This document shows positions 42,098 to 54,699 of a stretch of 64,000 nucleotides of DNA, one piece after another. This DNA comes from Osmia lignaria lignaria (lineage: Eukaryota > Arthropoda > Insecta > Hymenoptera > Megachilidae). Below the pieces are notes generated by a model that was given only the letters and a program-made list of their open reading frames with translations, did no database searches and was not told where the DNA came from. The stretch spans positions 6,138,001-6,202,000 of the forward strand of contig NC_135034.1 of NCBI RefSeq assembly GCF_051020975.1. The letters are read 5' to 3'. How positions within the stretch are numbered: the stretch's first letter is position 1; each line of letters opens with the position of its first letter. The translations under genes were made by a program, and so were the position numbers.

Positions 42098-43639
42098 CCA
42101 AAGTGGGACCCTGGACGGTGGTCCGATGACGTGGACGCCCCCAGGCGTCTTTGGGTTTGCGCGTGAATCTTCCGTGTACCGGAAGGCGCATTAATCTAGC
42201 CGCGATTACGTGAACGAAGATCGATCGACTGGAAGCTCCGAGAAGCCGATCGATGCGTTTGCTCGAGGAATACGCGTACAACGTGAGTTGGAACACGGCC
42301 AGTTACAATTTCACGGCAAACGAGAAACGGAAACCACTCTCCGGTGGTGAAGAAGCAGAAGAAGCGGAAGAAGAACAGAGATACTAAGCGACTGAAAAGG
42401 GAAGCTACATCGGATAATCGTTACAGGGACAAACGAAACAACGTACTATAACGAACGATCGTCGAGGCAACAATCCAAGTGAGTGCGTGCCACGAAACGA
42501 CGATCCCCGATTCTCGAACGTAAACGTATGAAAATTTAGAATCTTTTTCAGCCGCCCAAATCGTGCGGCAATTCTCGCGGATAAAGTCCCAAGTGTCGTC
42601 TACACACACGCCAGATGCTACGGAACTTTCCTCTCGATCTTCGCGCGAGACTTTTCTTTCGTCTATACGAACTTCGAAGCTTCCTTCGCTGTGTGTTGTT
42701 CAATCGACGGACCGAGCCGAGGAGGATTCACTTTTTATACGATTATACCAAATTGAAACCACTCTGAAAAATGGTCGAGCGTGTACGCTTACAAATCCGT
42801 TTTCGCGCTATCAAATTTTTCACGCTCTTAGAGAAGTCTGTCGGTTGCGCGCGAACCAACCCTCTTAACCGTTCGAGAACAGCAACGAGTAAACCACCGT
42901 CACACGTTGGAAACCACGAAGTATATATATCCTCTTTCGAACAGTCTCGTCTTGATTTCTCTTCAAAGCTGCCTCGAACCACGTCGGACACGATTCGTCG
43001 TCGAAGTTACAGGTACAGACAGACAGTGATCAATAGCGTTTCGTGTTTAAAGAAATTGCAAAGAAAACGAAGACACCGAGCGTATGCTCGATTATCATTC
43101 CTCGAGGGTTTGTACAAGAATCGTGGCTATCGACGACTGGTTGCGTTTTAATAACCGCGATTTTTGTATCGGTCTAACGTTGTCTCTTTGCTTTTTTCTT
43201 TCACGAACGTTCATCGCCTTCGAAGTAAAGCGAACGCGATTCGAGAGGCCGTAACTTTGTCTCGTAGCTGGAAGGTTGAAAACGTTGAACGATACATCGA
43301 ACTAAATAAAATACGTACGTAGAAATTTTTACCTAAATCGGCAGAGTTTTTCAGTCCTCTGATCGCGTCGGAGAGGAAGGCGAACGATCGCGGTGTCGTT
43401 GTTCCGAATGAGAACTGTCGCAGCTCGGTGCCAACGAGAAATCGAGGAGGACGAGAAAAAGAGATGGAGGAACGAAAGGGTTCAAGTGCAATGCCGCGAC
43501 GAATAATGGGAGGGCAGAAAAAGGAAAGAGATATAAAATCCATCAGCACTTGTATATTATCGCATAATTTTGACTCGAAACGTTTACCATCGCTGCTACT
43601 ACCGTTTACTATCACCTACCACCTACGTGAAAGAACTGT

Positions 43640-44050
43640 TCCACTACTATTGTTACCGCTACTAACTTATAACTACGGCTACTACTACTACTAATTACTA
43701 ATACCACCACTATTACCGCTATTACTATTACTAATACAATTTACTACCAGTCGATACTACCGCTACACTACTATTACTACTATTTACTACTACAACTACT
43801 ACTACCATTGTTACTATTACTATTACCACCACCAAACACCACAACCACAACCACTACCATTATCATTGCCACTTCTGTCACCACCATCGTCTCTACTATC
43901 GCTGCTGCTGCTACTATTACTAACTACTACTACTGTTACTATTACTACCGCTGCTATTTACTACTGAACTACTACGGCTACGATTATTACTACTACTTAC
44001 TATTACTACTACTATTAATAGTATTATTATTAATACTTTTACTAACGCTA
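43640..44050 (+). repeat. Degenerate ACT/TAC/ACC triplet array in the likely 3' UTR
   Basis: About 410 bp dominated by triplets of the form TAC, ACT, ATT and ACC on the + strand (ctactactactactaattac and similar). Because the period is three, reading frames through it stay open and look like Leu-, Thr- or Tyr-rich proteins, but these are artefacts of the repeat. Confidence 0.85.
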
Positions 44051-44272
44051 CGATTACCGAAACGTTTTAATAAATTACAAAACATCGCTACTACCGTTGT
44101 TACTGTAAAACTAATATGTACGATTAGGTGTACGGATCGCGTGGAGAAGAAAAATCTGGTAATTGCATCGATCAATCGACACACAAACATTCACGCGACA
44201 CATACATACACACGTCGTTTCAAATTCATTGGTACGCTTTAACGTAAAGTAATTACAAATAGAGCATATGTA

Positions 44273-44511
44273 CAGGGTGATTCATAACGTATGGGTTTCG
44301 CATTAGTGGAATAAGTGTTTGAAATTTTCTTTATCCTAGAAGCGTAAGGGAACACGTGTACGATGATTTTCTTAGTCGTTCGCAAAGGGGTAAATTTAAC
44401 TTTCTGTTCCATCTATCTGTTTTCGATTAATCGATGCATCTGTAGGAATTTTTCTCATTCTTTTTTTCTTTTCGTGTTTTATATTGCTCCCACTCATTAT
44501 GAAACAACCTG
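44273..44511. mobile_element. Decayed inverted-repeat element (MITE relic)
   Basis: The left end tacagggtgattcataacg and the right end attatgaaacaacctgca are diverged inverted repeats. A TA precedes the left end but not the right. About 240 bp, no coding content. Lower confidence than the other elements because the arms are short and imperfect. Confidence 0.45.
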
Positions 44512-46650
44512 CACTCTTACATGTATACATATACCACGCATACGTTACGTTGTAAAAGAACATTAAAACGATCGCTAAATAAACGCGCGCGTAGCCGAGT
44601 CGGGTTTAAATATGTAATTATAGAAGCAGGAGATTTGGAGGATATAAAAAAAGAAAAGAAAAAATAACAAAGAAGAAACACGTGTAACATACTGCCAATT
44701 GTACGGGGTGTTTTTCAACGGAAACACACACACGAGATACATGAGTGTACATTGTATATATATACATATAAAAATTAATGAACGTCGTCTTTTTTCGCAG
44801 CACGTATACACAGACATCTTATTATACGTAGGTACATGTAAATAAATACGTCGAAAAAGAGAGAATGAGAGGGATGAAAGAAAATTTTAATCGAAGAACG
44901 AATTCAATCATTTTTCTTTCATTTTTTCTTTTTCTTTTTTAATTTATCCTTTCTTAACACCACGTTTCACGCTTGCCCGCGTTAATCTGCGCGCGTGGAT
45001 TTCGACTGAACACGTGGAGATACATAGAACTATCGTTGATCGATTAATTAGTTGATTAATTAAAGTAACTATGCGGAAGGGATGAAAGTGTGGCTGCGTG
45101 CGATTGCGTGCAAGAGGCGAAAAGAGGATACACTTGTCGACAATATGCGAATGCTACTTGTGTTTCGAGGTTCTCGGCGATCGAACACGTTTCTTTCTTA
45201 TTGGCTCTTGCTGATCTTTCTTTAGTTCGTATATTTTGCGTCGTTCAAAAAGGAATCGAATATGAGAACAGTGATTCGAAGATTTCTTCCTACGAGACTG
45301 GAATTTATCGTTAGACTTGTAACGTTTGCTTTTATCTTTGACTTCGATCATTTTTAATATTCTGTTTCGACCAATTTCTCTATGATTTAAACGTCATTTT
45401 TATACGGTAACAACCTACATCGCCCTTTTAAGTTTAGAAATAGTGAACGATATTGCACAAATTCTTTTTATATTTTCAATTCGCGAACAAATCTGCGAAT
45501 CACTGTACGTAATTAAGGCGCGTCGACGATGGTATACACGTATTGTACTGCAAAGCGCCGAAGAAAGTGCCATTACGGTAAACAAAGAGGGGAAACAAAG
45601 TAAAAGAAACATTCCCCATTCCCGTAAAATAAAATATAAAAAGAGAAAAAAAAAAAAGAAAAATAAGTAAAAGCACCGAGAATCTCGCGTGTGTGCGTGA
45701 AGTGCAGTCGGTGCTGTTGGTGGTTTTTTCCCTTAAGTGCTTTATAAACTCAATCGTATTTCGTATCGTCGCTGTAAAAAGAATACATAAGTGTAATAAA
45801 AGGAGAACAGACACAAAGATACAAGTTGAGGAGTCGAGCTCGCCATGTACCAACGTTTACGCTCCTCGAACTCGGGGATTACAAGTGAAAAGATCGATCA
45901 TTATTCCGACGCTTTTGTTTCTCTTATTCAAATTCAGAAAACGATCTTTTCTCTTCTTTTCTCCAACACTTTTGTTTCATTTTTGTTAAAATAAAAGAGA
46001 AAAAAAAGCAAGTGAGAACAATCGAAAACGTTTATAACATTTAATATAATAATATATCTATTCAGTGGTCATTTTAGTGTAACAAATAAACGTGTTACAC
46101 GATTAATTTCCTTTTTTCTTTTCTTCCGTAAGAACAAAAGCGTTGGAAATTGCGGGAGCGAGGCGAGGGCGAAATATTCTTAAAAAGCTGTTTTTCTGTG
46201 ATAAAATCCAAAGAATCTAACCGGATCGACGGACAATTTTGTCGCGCCGGTATGCGTTCGTAGCGATGTCGAGCAAGAAAAAAGAGCCAGCGTGAGAATA
46301 AAATAAACGACGGAGGGTAGGAATGAATGATCGCGAAAAATAGAAAGAAAGAAAGGAAACGATGGGAGGATCGACTGCCGAAAGTTGCGTAGAAAAATAA
46401 AAGGAAAAAAAAAAAAGAGGTAATGATTTTTGCGCGTGCAAACGGTGGAAGTCGAAATCTTGAAACTTACAAAAAAACTCTGTAGCGTCGTAAAGGCAAA
46501 GCATATGACCAAGCTCTTAACGATGACTTAGCATAAAAAATAAACCACAAAAATCGTAAATATAAATATATACATATATACATATACTAGATCTAATTAA
46601 AGTATGTACGTATAAATATAAGTATATAAACCTAAACTACATTAATTCAT

Positions 46651-49600
46651 TTGAAAGCTAATTAACGCGAACGCGAGCAAACCAGGATGAAGCTAAACTT
46701 TCAAACAGCGATTCGATAATAATAACGTAGTAATAACCTTATCGTAACGATGAGGCTGATTAAGTTAATTCTTATCTAGCGGTATACAACAACAACAACA
46801 AAAGAAGATAAAAAATAAACGGTGAAAGAACAATCTCGTTTAAACAAAAAGACAAAGCGATGAATGATATAACGATTGCGTTCGATTAGAAAAGAGCATA
46901 CACGAACAACGATGCTGATCGACCTGACAAAGGGTGAAAATAAAAATGTTTATTAAAGATAGAACTTTCTCAACACCTTGCGGAAGAAACGAATCGTGTA
47001 TTTTAATATAACTGATTCAATTGCAATTTTCTCAAATTTACTAATATTCTTTCTATTTCACGATATAAAAGTAGTTTAATCTTCTAACGAATTTTCGAAA
47101 TCGTCTAATAGCTACCTAATCGTCGGAATGAAATAATTTTGATGCACGAAAGGGATCGCGCGTTTTCTCCGCAAGATGTTCAGACTTTCATGAAAGAGAA
47201 ACGAAAATAGTGAAAATATTATTTATGAGGAAAGAGAAGAGAGCTTGAAATCGCATAAAGAAAAGTTGAGAAATGGGGCACGTTCTACCCCACGGCTACT
47301 ATAGATGAAAATAAAAAAAAAAAAAACCTAAGAAAACCAAAATGCTTCTCGGCTCGTTCGTAGAAAGTATAAAACCGAACTCGATGATCAATTTCCATCG
47401 GTTCTAGAAACAGCAGAAAACTTCGAAGGATCATTTTAGTGATCAAAGACGAATTCCATGTACGATTTCTCATTAAAATTCATTTATTTGTAATATCGAT
47501 TAAGCGAGCAAAGGTGTAATAACGACGACGAAACGTGGGCGTTTAATGGAGTAACACGTAAACAAAAAAAAAAAATTACTACGATTAAGTTTTTCTACTT
47601 ATCTATATATATATATATATATATATACCATAATATGTACACGTATAAGAGACACGTGTATATGCATTTTATATCTATGTATTTATATATAAATACATAC
47701 ATATAAATATATATATGTAAGTGGTATGAACGAATAAATGAAAGCGTACGTATTTGACACTGAACGCCCTGTCGATAATAAAATAATCTCGAAACGAAAG
47801 TGAGAGGAAAAATGTGAAAAAAAAAAGAAGAAATAATTAAAAAAATAGGGAGAAACAGAGAGACAGAGAGAAAGATAGAGAGAATGGGAGAGAAAGGGAG
47901 TGAGAATGGAATAAACACTTCGTCGATAGAGACCTCTCGGCTCTTCGATGAGCTGGAGCTCCGTAGAGTTTCATACTTTTGCAAATAATCGAAATCGATA
48001 CACTATTACACCCGATCTCTCTATGTATAAAACAAAAATATATATATACGTATAAATATACTTGAACGGTTTGAAGGAAAAACGTTATGTCTTGATCCAA
48101 GTCTGAATCTTGTTCGTTCGGTCACGCGTGGTGCAGATGGAACACGATCGTAAATGATGTGCGTGGATGTCAATTTTTTCATCTTCACGAATTATTTCTG
48201 TGCATCGGTTTCGTGTACCAGTCAAATCCACAGGGTAAACTCTTCCTCGAGTCGAGGGTACCGAGTCCATCGAATTTAAAACTCTTCGAGGAGCAACTCC
48301 ACGAAACTGGATACCCTCAAATGATTTCCTTCCCTCTGTCGAAATTCTACTTTTGCTCGACTCGAGGATGAGTTCTGTCCTCGTGGTGAAACAATACTCT
48401 ATGTACAGAAACAGCGTAAATGTATTTTCGAAGTAGCGAAAGCTTTGCGTAACTCGTGAAAGGGATGGGTGAACGGTAGTAAAAGTAAAGGGACGAAGAA
48501 GAGAAAGGGATGAAAGTCGCGAATCATTAAATAGTAACAAGAGTTGCCTTAATATTACACGTTCACAAAACTAGGATACGCTAACGAACGAGCGGATAAA
48601 AGAGATAAAACGATAGAAGCCTGGATTAAACAGACGCGTCTTTTTCGTCGTGGCCATGCCGGGTCAAATTGGCCGCAATTACAAATTTCCCATCATCCAG
48701 CATTACGACAGAGTTTTTTTTCAATTTCTTTTTGTCGGAACAAATTTATCATACGCTACTGTTTCGCGAACGGCGATCCCTGCAAAATACAATTTTCATG
48801 ATTTCCTTTACTCGGCGCTTCGTCCATCCCATTATTCTAACTCATTGATCTTCATCAATTGGCATGTTTGAAATTTTCGCGATGATTTAATTGAATCATC
48901 GACTCGGTATCGAGCGCGCGTATGAAATGAAAAAGAGATTACAAGAAATACAGAAGGAATAGCGAAAAGAAATCAACGCGGAAGGCAAAGCAAAATGCGT
49001 AATTAAGGGATGAATGAAAAATTGACACGTTGACTGTTGCAATTACTCGAAACCTTACGATTATTTTATCTTTTGATTTCAACTTGCTCCCTTATATAAT
49101 ATTATTGCTACTTTAGATTTCCTCTCGTTCCTTTTTCTTTCGATTATCAAATTCATGGTCCCGGGAGTCAACGTGTTAAATAACGATACTGAAGAAAAGA
49201 GCAAGAGATAGAGAAATTATTTGTATGTATGGGAGACAAACGAATGGGCGTGTGCGAATGCGTGCGAGTGAAAAGAGAAAAAAGAAAAATCTGTAGAAGT
49301 TTAAATAGTCAGGCGTACCATTGTTATAAACTTTATGTAAAGAAGGAAAACGAAGTGAAGAGGAAAAAACAACCCATTGAAAGCTTTAACTTTGACTAAA
49401 CTAACTTTAAAAAGGGTATAGCGATATAATTCAGTGAGTGCTGCTGCCAGTTGTATGAATGGCGAACGATTGGCGGTCGATTCTGCATGAATTTATTACT
49501 GATGATCGATAAACATATATATATATATATATAAATATACATATAGTTTAATCTACCTCGATGTAATTCATTCGTGTAAACGAGCATCGAAATTCGGTTC

Positions 49601-51090
49601 TTTCCTTATGATATTGTTACAATCTCGAGAGAGCATTTCGTCGCGCAATATCCCGCCAATCTTCGCGTTATTGTAAACTTACTGTATATTACTTATACAT
49701 ATATATATATAATATATATATATTATATACATATACATAGATGTATGCATACGTGAAAATGCAAACAAGAAACATTCGTTTTTTCTCAATGAACGCAGAC
49801 CGAATGCAGATTGTACCTTTATACGTATTCAAAATTTCGCGCGTCTGGTTCGCGTCACGTCGAAGAACACGATTGATCGAGAACGATGTTTAAAAATGGG
49901 AAGCAAATATCCTTTTCCACGATCGAACGAATCCATTTTTATCGACGAAAGAATGGAGTAATTTAACCCCTATACGCACTAGCGAAACATGTATATGTCA
50001 AAGAAAAATTCACGCTACGATAAGTATTTCCACCATCGAAAGATCCTTTTTCGCGTGTTCGTCGTGACGCGAACGTTCCATTGTATTATTTCTCTTCTTT
50101 AATGAACGCTAAAAAGTATTCTACACGTGCGAATGAATCTGCCAGTGAAAAATTGTGTGTTGAAAAGAAAAATAATAAGAAAGGGAAAAACTTGATTATT
50201 CTCTGAATCTACGAAAACGATCGGTTCGGTGTCGAGCGTGAATGTGCGTGAAAAAGGAAAGGAGTGAAAGTGTGTGAACAGAAAGAAAAGGTAAACATGC
50301 ATTATTACTTATGTATTATGCAGTAAATGAGAGAAAATACCTACCTTATACATATATATAAATATTATATATATACATAGCTAGTTCAATTTGCAAATTA
50401 GTGTGTATCGTCGCTTCGAAATGCCCAGTCATTACTCGCCAGAATCCAAAACCCAACATACCGATTTCAAGTTCATTCTTTTTTTAAGGAAAAAACCAAT
50501 AAAATAATGTGTTAAAATATTTCAAAACAGCTGTGTATTTTACTCGTCAAATCGCTTTGACGAAACATAAATGCAATTTAACTTATTAGAATTAACATCA
50601 CCTATTTGATTAAATCGCTAGGTAAGAATGCTTATTTTTATATTTTACAATTGATTTACAAATTAAAATGTTAGATACTATTTAATTGCAAAATCAAATC
50701 GTCCATTAAAAAAGTTTCAAAATTCGAGGCCAGCATCATCTATACAAAAGTCCCTAAAACTACTCGATAACTTACCGATCGACATTTTGAAACAGAAATA
50801 CTAACGCTAACTATCGGAAAGCAGTGGAAGCTACCCGACAATTTACCCATTGTGGAATGATTGGTCGATAAGTTGGTCAGTAGTTTCCGCTATCTTCCGA
50901 TAAGTAACACTAGGGTTCACCGAAGAAAAGTTGGCCCGAAATATTAATATTTCTTTCCAATTGGTATCTTAATGGAACGTGTTGATTCTATTACATCTGT
51001 GGCATTGCCTACTATTTTATCCTTTAATTTATTATTTTATCCCTCTTCATGGGCCTCGGCTCAATCTTCCCAGTTATTTATTATTTTTTT
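46651..51090. other. Gene-poor AT-rich flank
   Basis: I see no supported gene. Several TA/ATATAC microsatellites occur (near 47604-47630, 47670-47720, 49517-49550 and 49697-49740). Open stretches on either strand are low-complexity. Confidence 0.4.
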
Positions 51091-51104
51091 GTCTTTAAGG
51101 GCCT

Positions 51105-51314
51105 CACGAGGCCCAACCCTTTATCACTGCATCCCTTACATGTCTGTACCCTTAACATCCCTGTATCCCTTATATCACTACATTTCCTATATTCCTGCAT
51201 CTCGTATATGTCGGCATTCCTTATACCTCGGCATCCCTTACATCTCTGTACCCTTTATATCTCTGTATCCCTTACACTCCTGAATTCTCCCTGCATCGCT
51301 TGTATCCTTCCAAT
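51105..51314. repeat. Degenerate ~15-bp satellite, pyrimidine-rich orientation
   Basis: Tandem variants of catcccttacatctctgtac with a period of about 15 bp. This is the reverse-complement orientation of the array at 51794-52140. The two arrays face each other across the element at 51315-51793. Confidence 0.75.
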
Positions 51315-51793
51315 CCTTATAATAAATATATTATTAATATAATAATATATTATAAATAATATACTTATGGCCACTGGTTCGATTAAAGGTACGTAAAGGT
51401 AAGTAAAGGTAAGTAAAGTCTCGTGAAAAATAATTTTAAATTTAGTTCCTTTTTCCAAAACCAGATGGCGCTGATTCGACATCGAAATTTTAGTTCACAT
51501 TTTTGCCGCTAGAGGGCCAAAAATTGAGCAAGATTTAGTTCCTTTTTCCAAAACCAGATGGCGCTGATTCAACATCGAAATTTTAGTTCACATTTTTGCC
51601 GCTAGAGGGCCAAAAATTGAGCAAGGTTTAGTTCCTTTTTCCAAAACCAGATGGCGCTGATTCGGCATCGAAATTTTAGTTCACATTTTTGCCGCTAGAG
51701 GGCACTGTTTTCGAAATTTTCGCGAAAAAAAGAACCAACTTACCTTTACTTACCTTTACTCGAAGCAGTCTTTGTAATATATTTATTATAAGG
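51315..51793. mobile_element. Inverted-repeat element with a 19-bp perfect terminal repeat
   Basis: ccttataataaatatatta at 51315-51333 is the exact reverse complement of taatatatttattataagg at 51775-51793. Inside lies a second inverted pair, ggtaagtaaaggtaagtaaa (about 51399-51417) against tacctttacttacctttact (51741-51760). The core is a 93-bp repeat in three copies. There is no transposase. It may be a non-autonomous element or a complex satellite. Confidence 0.6.
51441..51710. repeat. 93-bp tandem repeat, three copies, with CTCF-like motifs
   Basis: Units begin tttagttcctttttccaaaa at 51441, 51534 and 51627, exactly 93 bp apart; the third is truncated. Each unit carries ccagatggcgctgatt and gccgctagagggc. 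The latter, at 51506-51519, 51599-51612 and 51692-51705, matches the CTCF core CCRCTAGRGGGC; the third copy continues CAC, an even fuller match. Confidence 0.85.
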
Positions 51794-52140
51794 GATGCAG
51801 AGATGTAAGGAATGTAGGGATGAAAGGAGTGAAGGGATGAAAGGAATGTAGGGATGATAAGAATGTAGGGATGGAAAGAATGTAGGGATTTAAGGGATGA
51901 GGAGATATAAGGAATGTAGGGATGGAAAGAATGTAGGGATTTAGGGGATGAGGAGATGTAAGGAATGTAGGGATGGAAAGAATGTAGGGATTTCAGGGAT
52001 GAGGAGATGTAAGGAATGTAGGGATGAAAAGATTATAGGGATGAAAGGAATGTAGGGATGAAAAGATTATAGGGATGAAAGGAATGTAGGGATGAAAAGA
52101 ATGTAGGGTTGAAAAGAATGCAAGGATGTAAGGGAACAAG
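51794..52140. repeat. Degenerate ~15-bp satellite, purine-rich orientation
   Basis: Tandem variants of aaggaatgtagggatg, with period about 15 and some 30-bp higher-order units (gaatgtagggatgaaaagat). It continues after the retrotransposon insertion, at about 52421-52480. Confidence 0.85.
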
Positions 52141-52148
52141 GAAAGTAA

Positions 52149-52407
52149 AGGAACTCCGCAGGGGTTCGGGGCTGGGGCCCCGTGTCTCCACTGTACGCGG
52201 TCCGAGGAGGGCCGGCATCGGGTGTGGCCCCCGATGTCGGCGGAGTTTGGAACATGGTGGAGGGTCAAAAGACCCGCCCTACCACCCTAGTGTAGGTCAC
52301 CGTGGTGGTTTTAGTGGGTAAAAATCCCACACTACCTCCGGCCCCTCCCCAGAGGGGCTGAAGGTGTCTTTCTGAAGATTTCCACCACGTTAAAAAAAAA
52401 AAAAAAA
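52149..52407 (+). mobile_element. Truncated 3' end of a non-LTR retrotransposon with poly(A) tail
   Basis: A GC-rich block inserted in the satellite. One frame is open from 52149 to a stop at 52293-52295 and ends GVWNMVEGQKTRPTTLV; it would be the C-terminal fragment of a retrotransposon ORF. It is followed by an untranslated segment with an inverted repeat (gtggttttagtgggta / aaaatcccacact) and a 16-bp A tail at 52392-52407. The 5' part is missing, typical of target-primed insertion. Family not assigned; an R1-like clade is only an impression. Confidence 0.65.
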
Positions 52408-53068
52408 TATGATATTTAAGGGTTGCAGGAATGTAAGGAATGCTGGGATGAAAGGAATGCAGGGATGTAAGGACTACCGAGATGGCCTTGACCTATAATG
52501 AGGGATAAAATTATATAAATAACTGGAAGAAGTAGAATAAATGGGGTCCTCGGCTGAGACTCGGAAGAGGAATATAGTCATAAATGTTATTCCCCTTCGA
52601 TGAGCTTATTTAATAAGCAAAAAAAAAGAAATGAAGTAAATTGAATAAACTCTGAAAAAAAATTATACTTATTGTGCCCTCTTCATACGGACCTGATATC
52701 ATATTCGGATATTAAGGAGCTACAATTATTTATTATAAAACAAACTTGTAAATAATTAAAAAGTTATTCACTCACAAACAATGAAAATGATATATTTGTA
52801 AATCACAAACGTTTTCCAATCAAGTACAGTTATTCGTTGTCACAAAATCTGTTTATTATTAAAAATGACTAAAATGTTCCGGCTCACATCATGATTGAAA
52901 TAAAATTGCTAATTACAAAAGAATTAATTTGTTACAAATGTTAAAAATAGACACACAATCAATTACAAACGATTTACAAACGAAATACACTAAGAAACAT
53001 TAAAAATAATCATATTTTATAATTCCTTACGGTTAGCTGTATGTAGGTTATTAAAATTTTTTCGTCTT

Positions 53069-53690
53069 GGGGTTCTGAGGACCCCGAAGCAGTGTGGATG
53101 CTGCATACTAAAACTATTGTGTCTCGGGGTTCTAAGAACCCCAAGCACCGACGATTCTGCATATCTAAATTATATTGTCTTGGGGTTCTAAGAACCCCGA
53201 GTACCGACGATTTTGTATACCTAAGTTATATTGACCCCAAGCACCGTCGATTCTGTATATCGAAATTATATTGTCTCGGGGTTCTAAAGACCCCAAGCAC
53301 CGACGATTCTGTATACCGAAATTATACTGTCTCGGGGTTCTAAAGACCCCAAGCACCGACGATTCTGTATATCTAAATAATATTGTCGCGGGGTTCTAAG
53401 GACCCCGAGCACCAACGATTCTGTGTACCGAAATTATATACTCTGGGGGTTTTAAAGACCCCAAGCACCGACGATTCTGTATACCGAAATTATACTGTCT
53501 TGGGGTTCTAAGAACCCCGAGTACCGACTATTTTGTATACCTAAATTATATGGTCTCTGGGTTCTAAAGACCCCCAGCATCGACGATTCTGTATATCTAA
53601 ATTATATTGTCTCGGGGTTCTAAAGACCCCGAATCTCCGACGATTCTGCATACCGACATTATGGTATCTGGGGTGTCAAGAACCCCAAGT
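53069..53690. repeat. 56-bp minisatellite with palindromic core
   Basis: About 11 units; ggggttct-type cores recur near 53125, 53181, 53277, 53333, 53389, 53445, 53501, 53557, 53613 and 53669, a 56-bp period with one shortened pair (53181 to 53277). Each unit has the hairpin-forming core tcggggttctaagaaccccg and the spacer caccgacgattctgtatac. Relic units occur near 54215 and 54510. Confidence 0.9.
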
Positions 53691-53695
53691 AAGTA

Positions 53696-54010
53696 GCGAA
53701 ATATAAGACCTAAAAACGAACAAATCGTGAAACTCACTTGTTCGGAATAGTGATGGGTTTGACCGAATCTAGCGAAATATAAGAACGAAAAACGAACAAA
53801 TCGTGAAACTCACTTGTTCGGAATAGTGATGGGTTTGACCGAATCTAGCGAAATATAAGAACGAAAGACGAACAAATCGTGAAACTCACTTGTTCGGAAT
53901 AGTGATAGGTACGACCGGATCTAGCGAAATATAAGAACGAAAAACGAACAAATCATGAAACTCACTTGTTCGAAGTGATGCATTTGACCGGAAATAGAGA
54001 AATATAAGAC
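53696..54010. repeat. 76-bp minisatellite
   Basis: gcgaaatataagaacgaaaa begins units at about 53696, 53772, 53848 and 53924 (76-bp spacing), with a diverged fifth near 53996. Units share aaactcacttgttcggaata and gatgggtttgaccgaatct. It directly abuts the 56-bp array, but the unit sequences are unrelated. Confidence 0.88.
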
Positions 54011-54699
54011 CTAAAAACCAACCAATTTGCGAAATAGTAATTGCAAGATAGTGATGGATATGACCTATATAGTGAAAGATTAGACCTGGAGAGAGTATAA
54101 AACATTGAAAGAAGAAAATATCAAAATATACTTAAACTCATTTCTACTTACCTGTGACCTGGGTATACTTGAAAACCTAGAAGAGAATATAGTAGGATAC
54201 TTACCTGAGTTTGCATACCGACATAATGGCATCCAGGATGTCAGGGACCCTTAATTAAAATGTACAACCCATAAACTTTCTACAGAAAAATTAAAACCTC
54301 TGTAACTTTTGAAACCAACGGTTTTGAACTAGTTCGTTCTTATATTTCACTTATCGGTATTACCTACCGGTATTACCTACAGCAAATTAAACAAACGCAG
54401 AAAATGGAGCGTAGAAAAATCGAACGAGGTGCGGTAAGAGAGGGACTGGTAAAACAGGCACGATTGTCATACCGGCTGTGTTCTGTACATGCAGCCCTAA
54501 CTGTGCCTGGGGATGTCTGGGACCCCAAAATGCTGACTCGAGTTTAAATTTCTCGTTTTGCAACATTGTTGCACGTACAGAATGCAGGAATGTAAAAGAT
54601 GTAGAGATGTAATATGGTAAATCAAATAAACCCAAAAAGGAATCCACGTAGATCCGCACCTATAAGCCTGAGAAGGTCGCATTCCGTTCTAGATTTTAG

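Larger units (their letters stand above)
42098..46650 (+). other. Probable 3' UTR and proximal 3' flank of cac
   Basis: There is no coding sequence I can support. AATAAA hexamers occur at several places (for example near 44577, 44840, 45990 and 46085), so the transcript end cannot be chosen by eye. A degenerate triplet array and a small inverted-repeat relic lie inside. Confidence 0.4.

Noticed and set aside
43808..44242. Long + strand ORF rich in Leu, Thr and Tyr
   Set aside because: It is an artefact of the triplet repeat, which keeps frames open; no domain and no splice context.
53092..53343. ORF across the 56-bp minisatellite
   Set aside because: The repeated peptide follows the tandem DNA units; no sign of protein selection.
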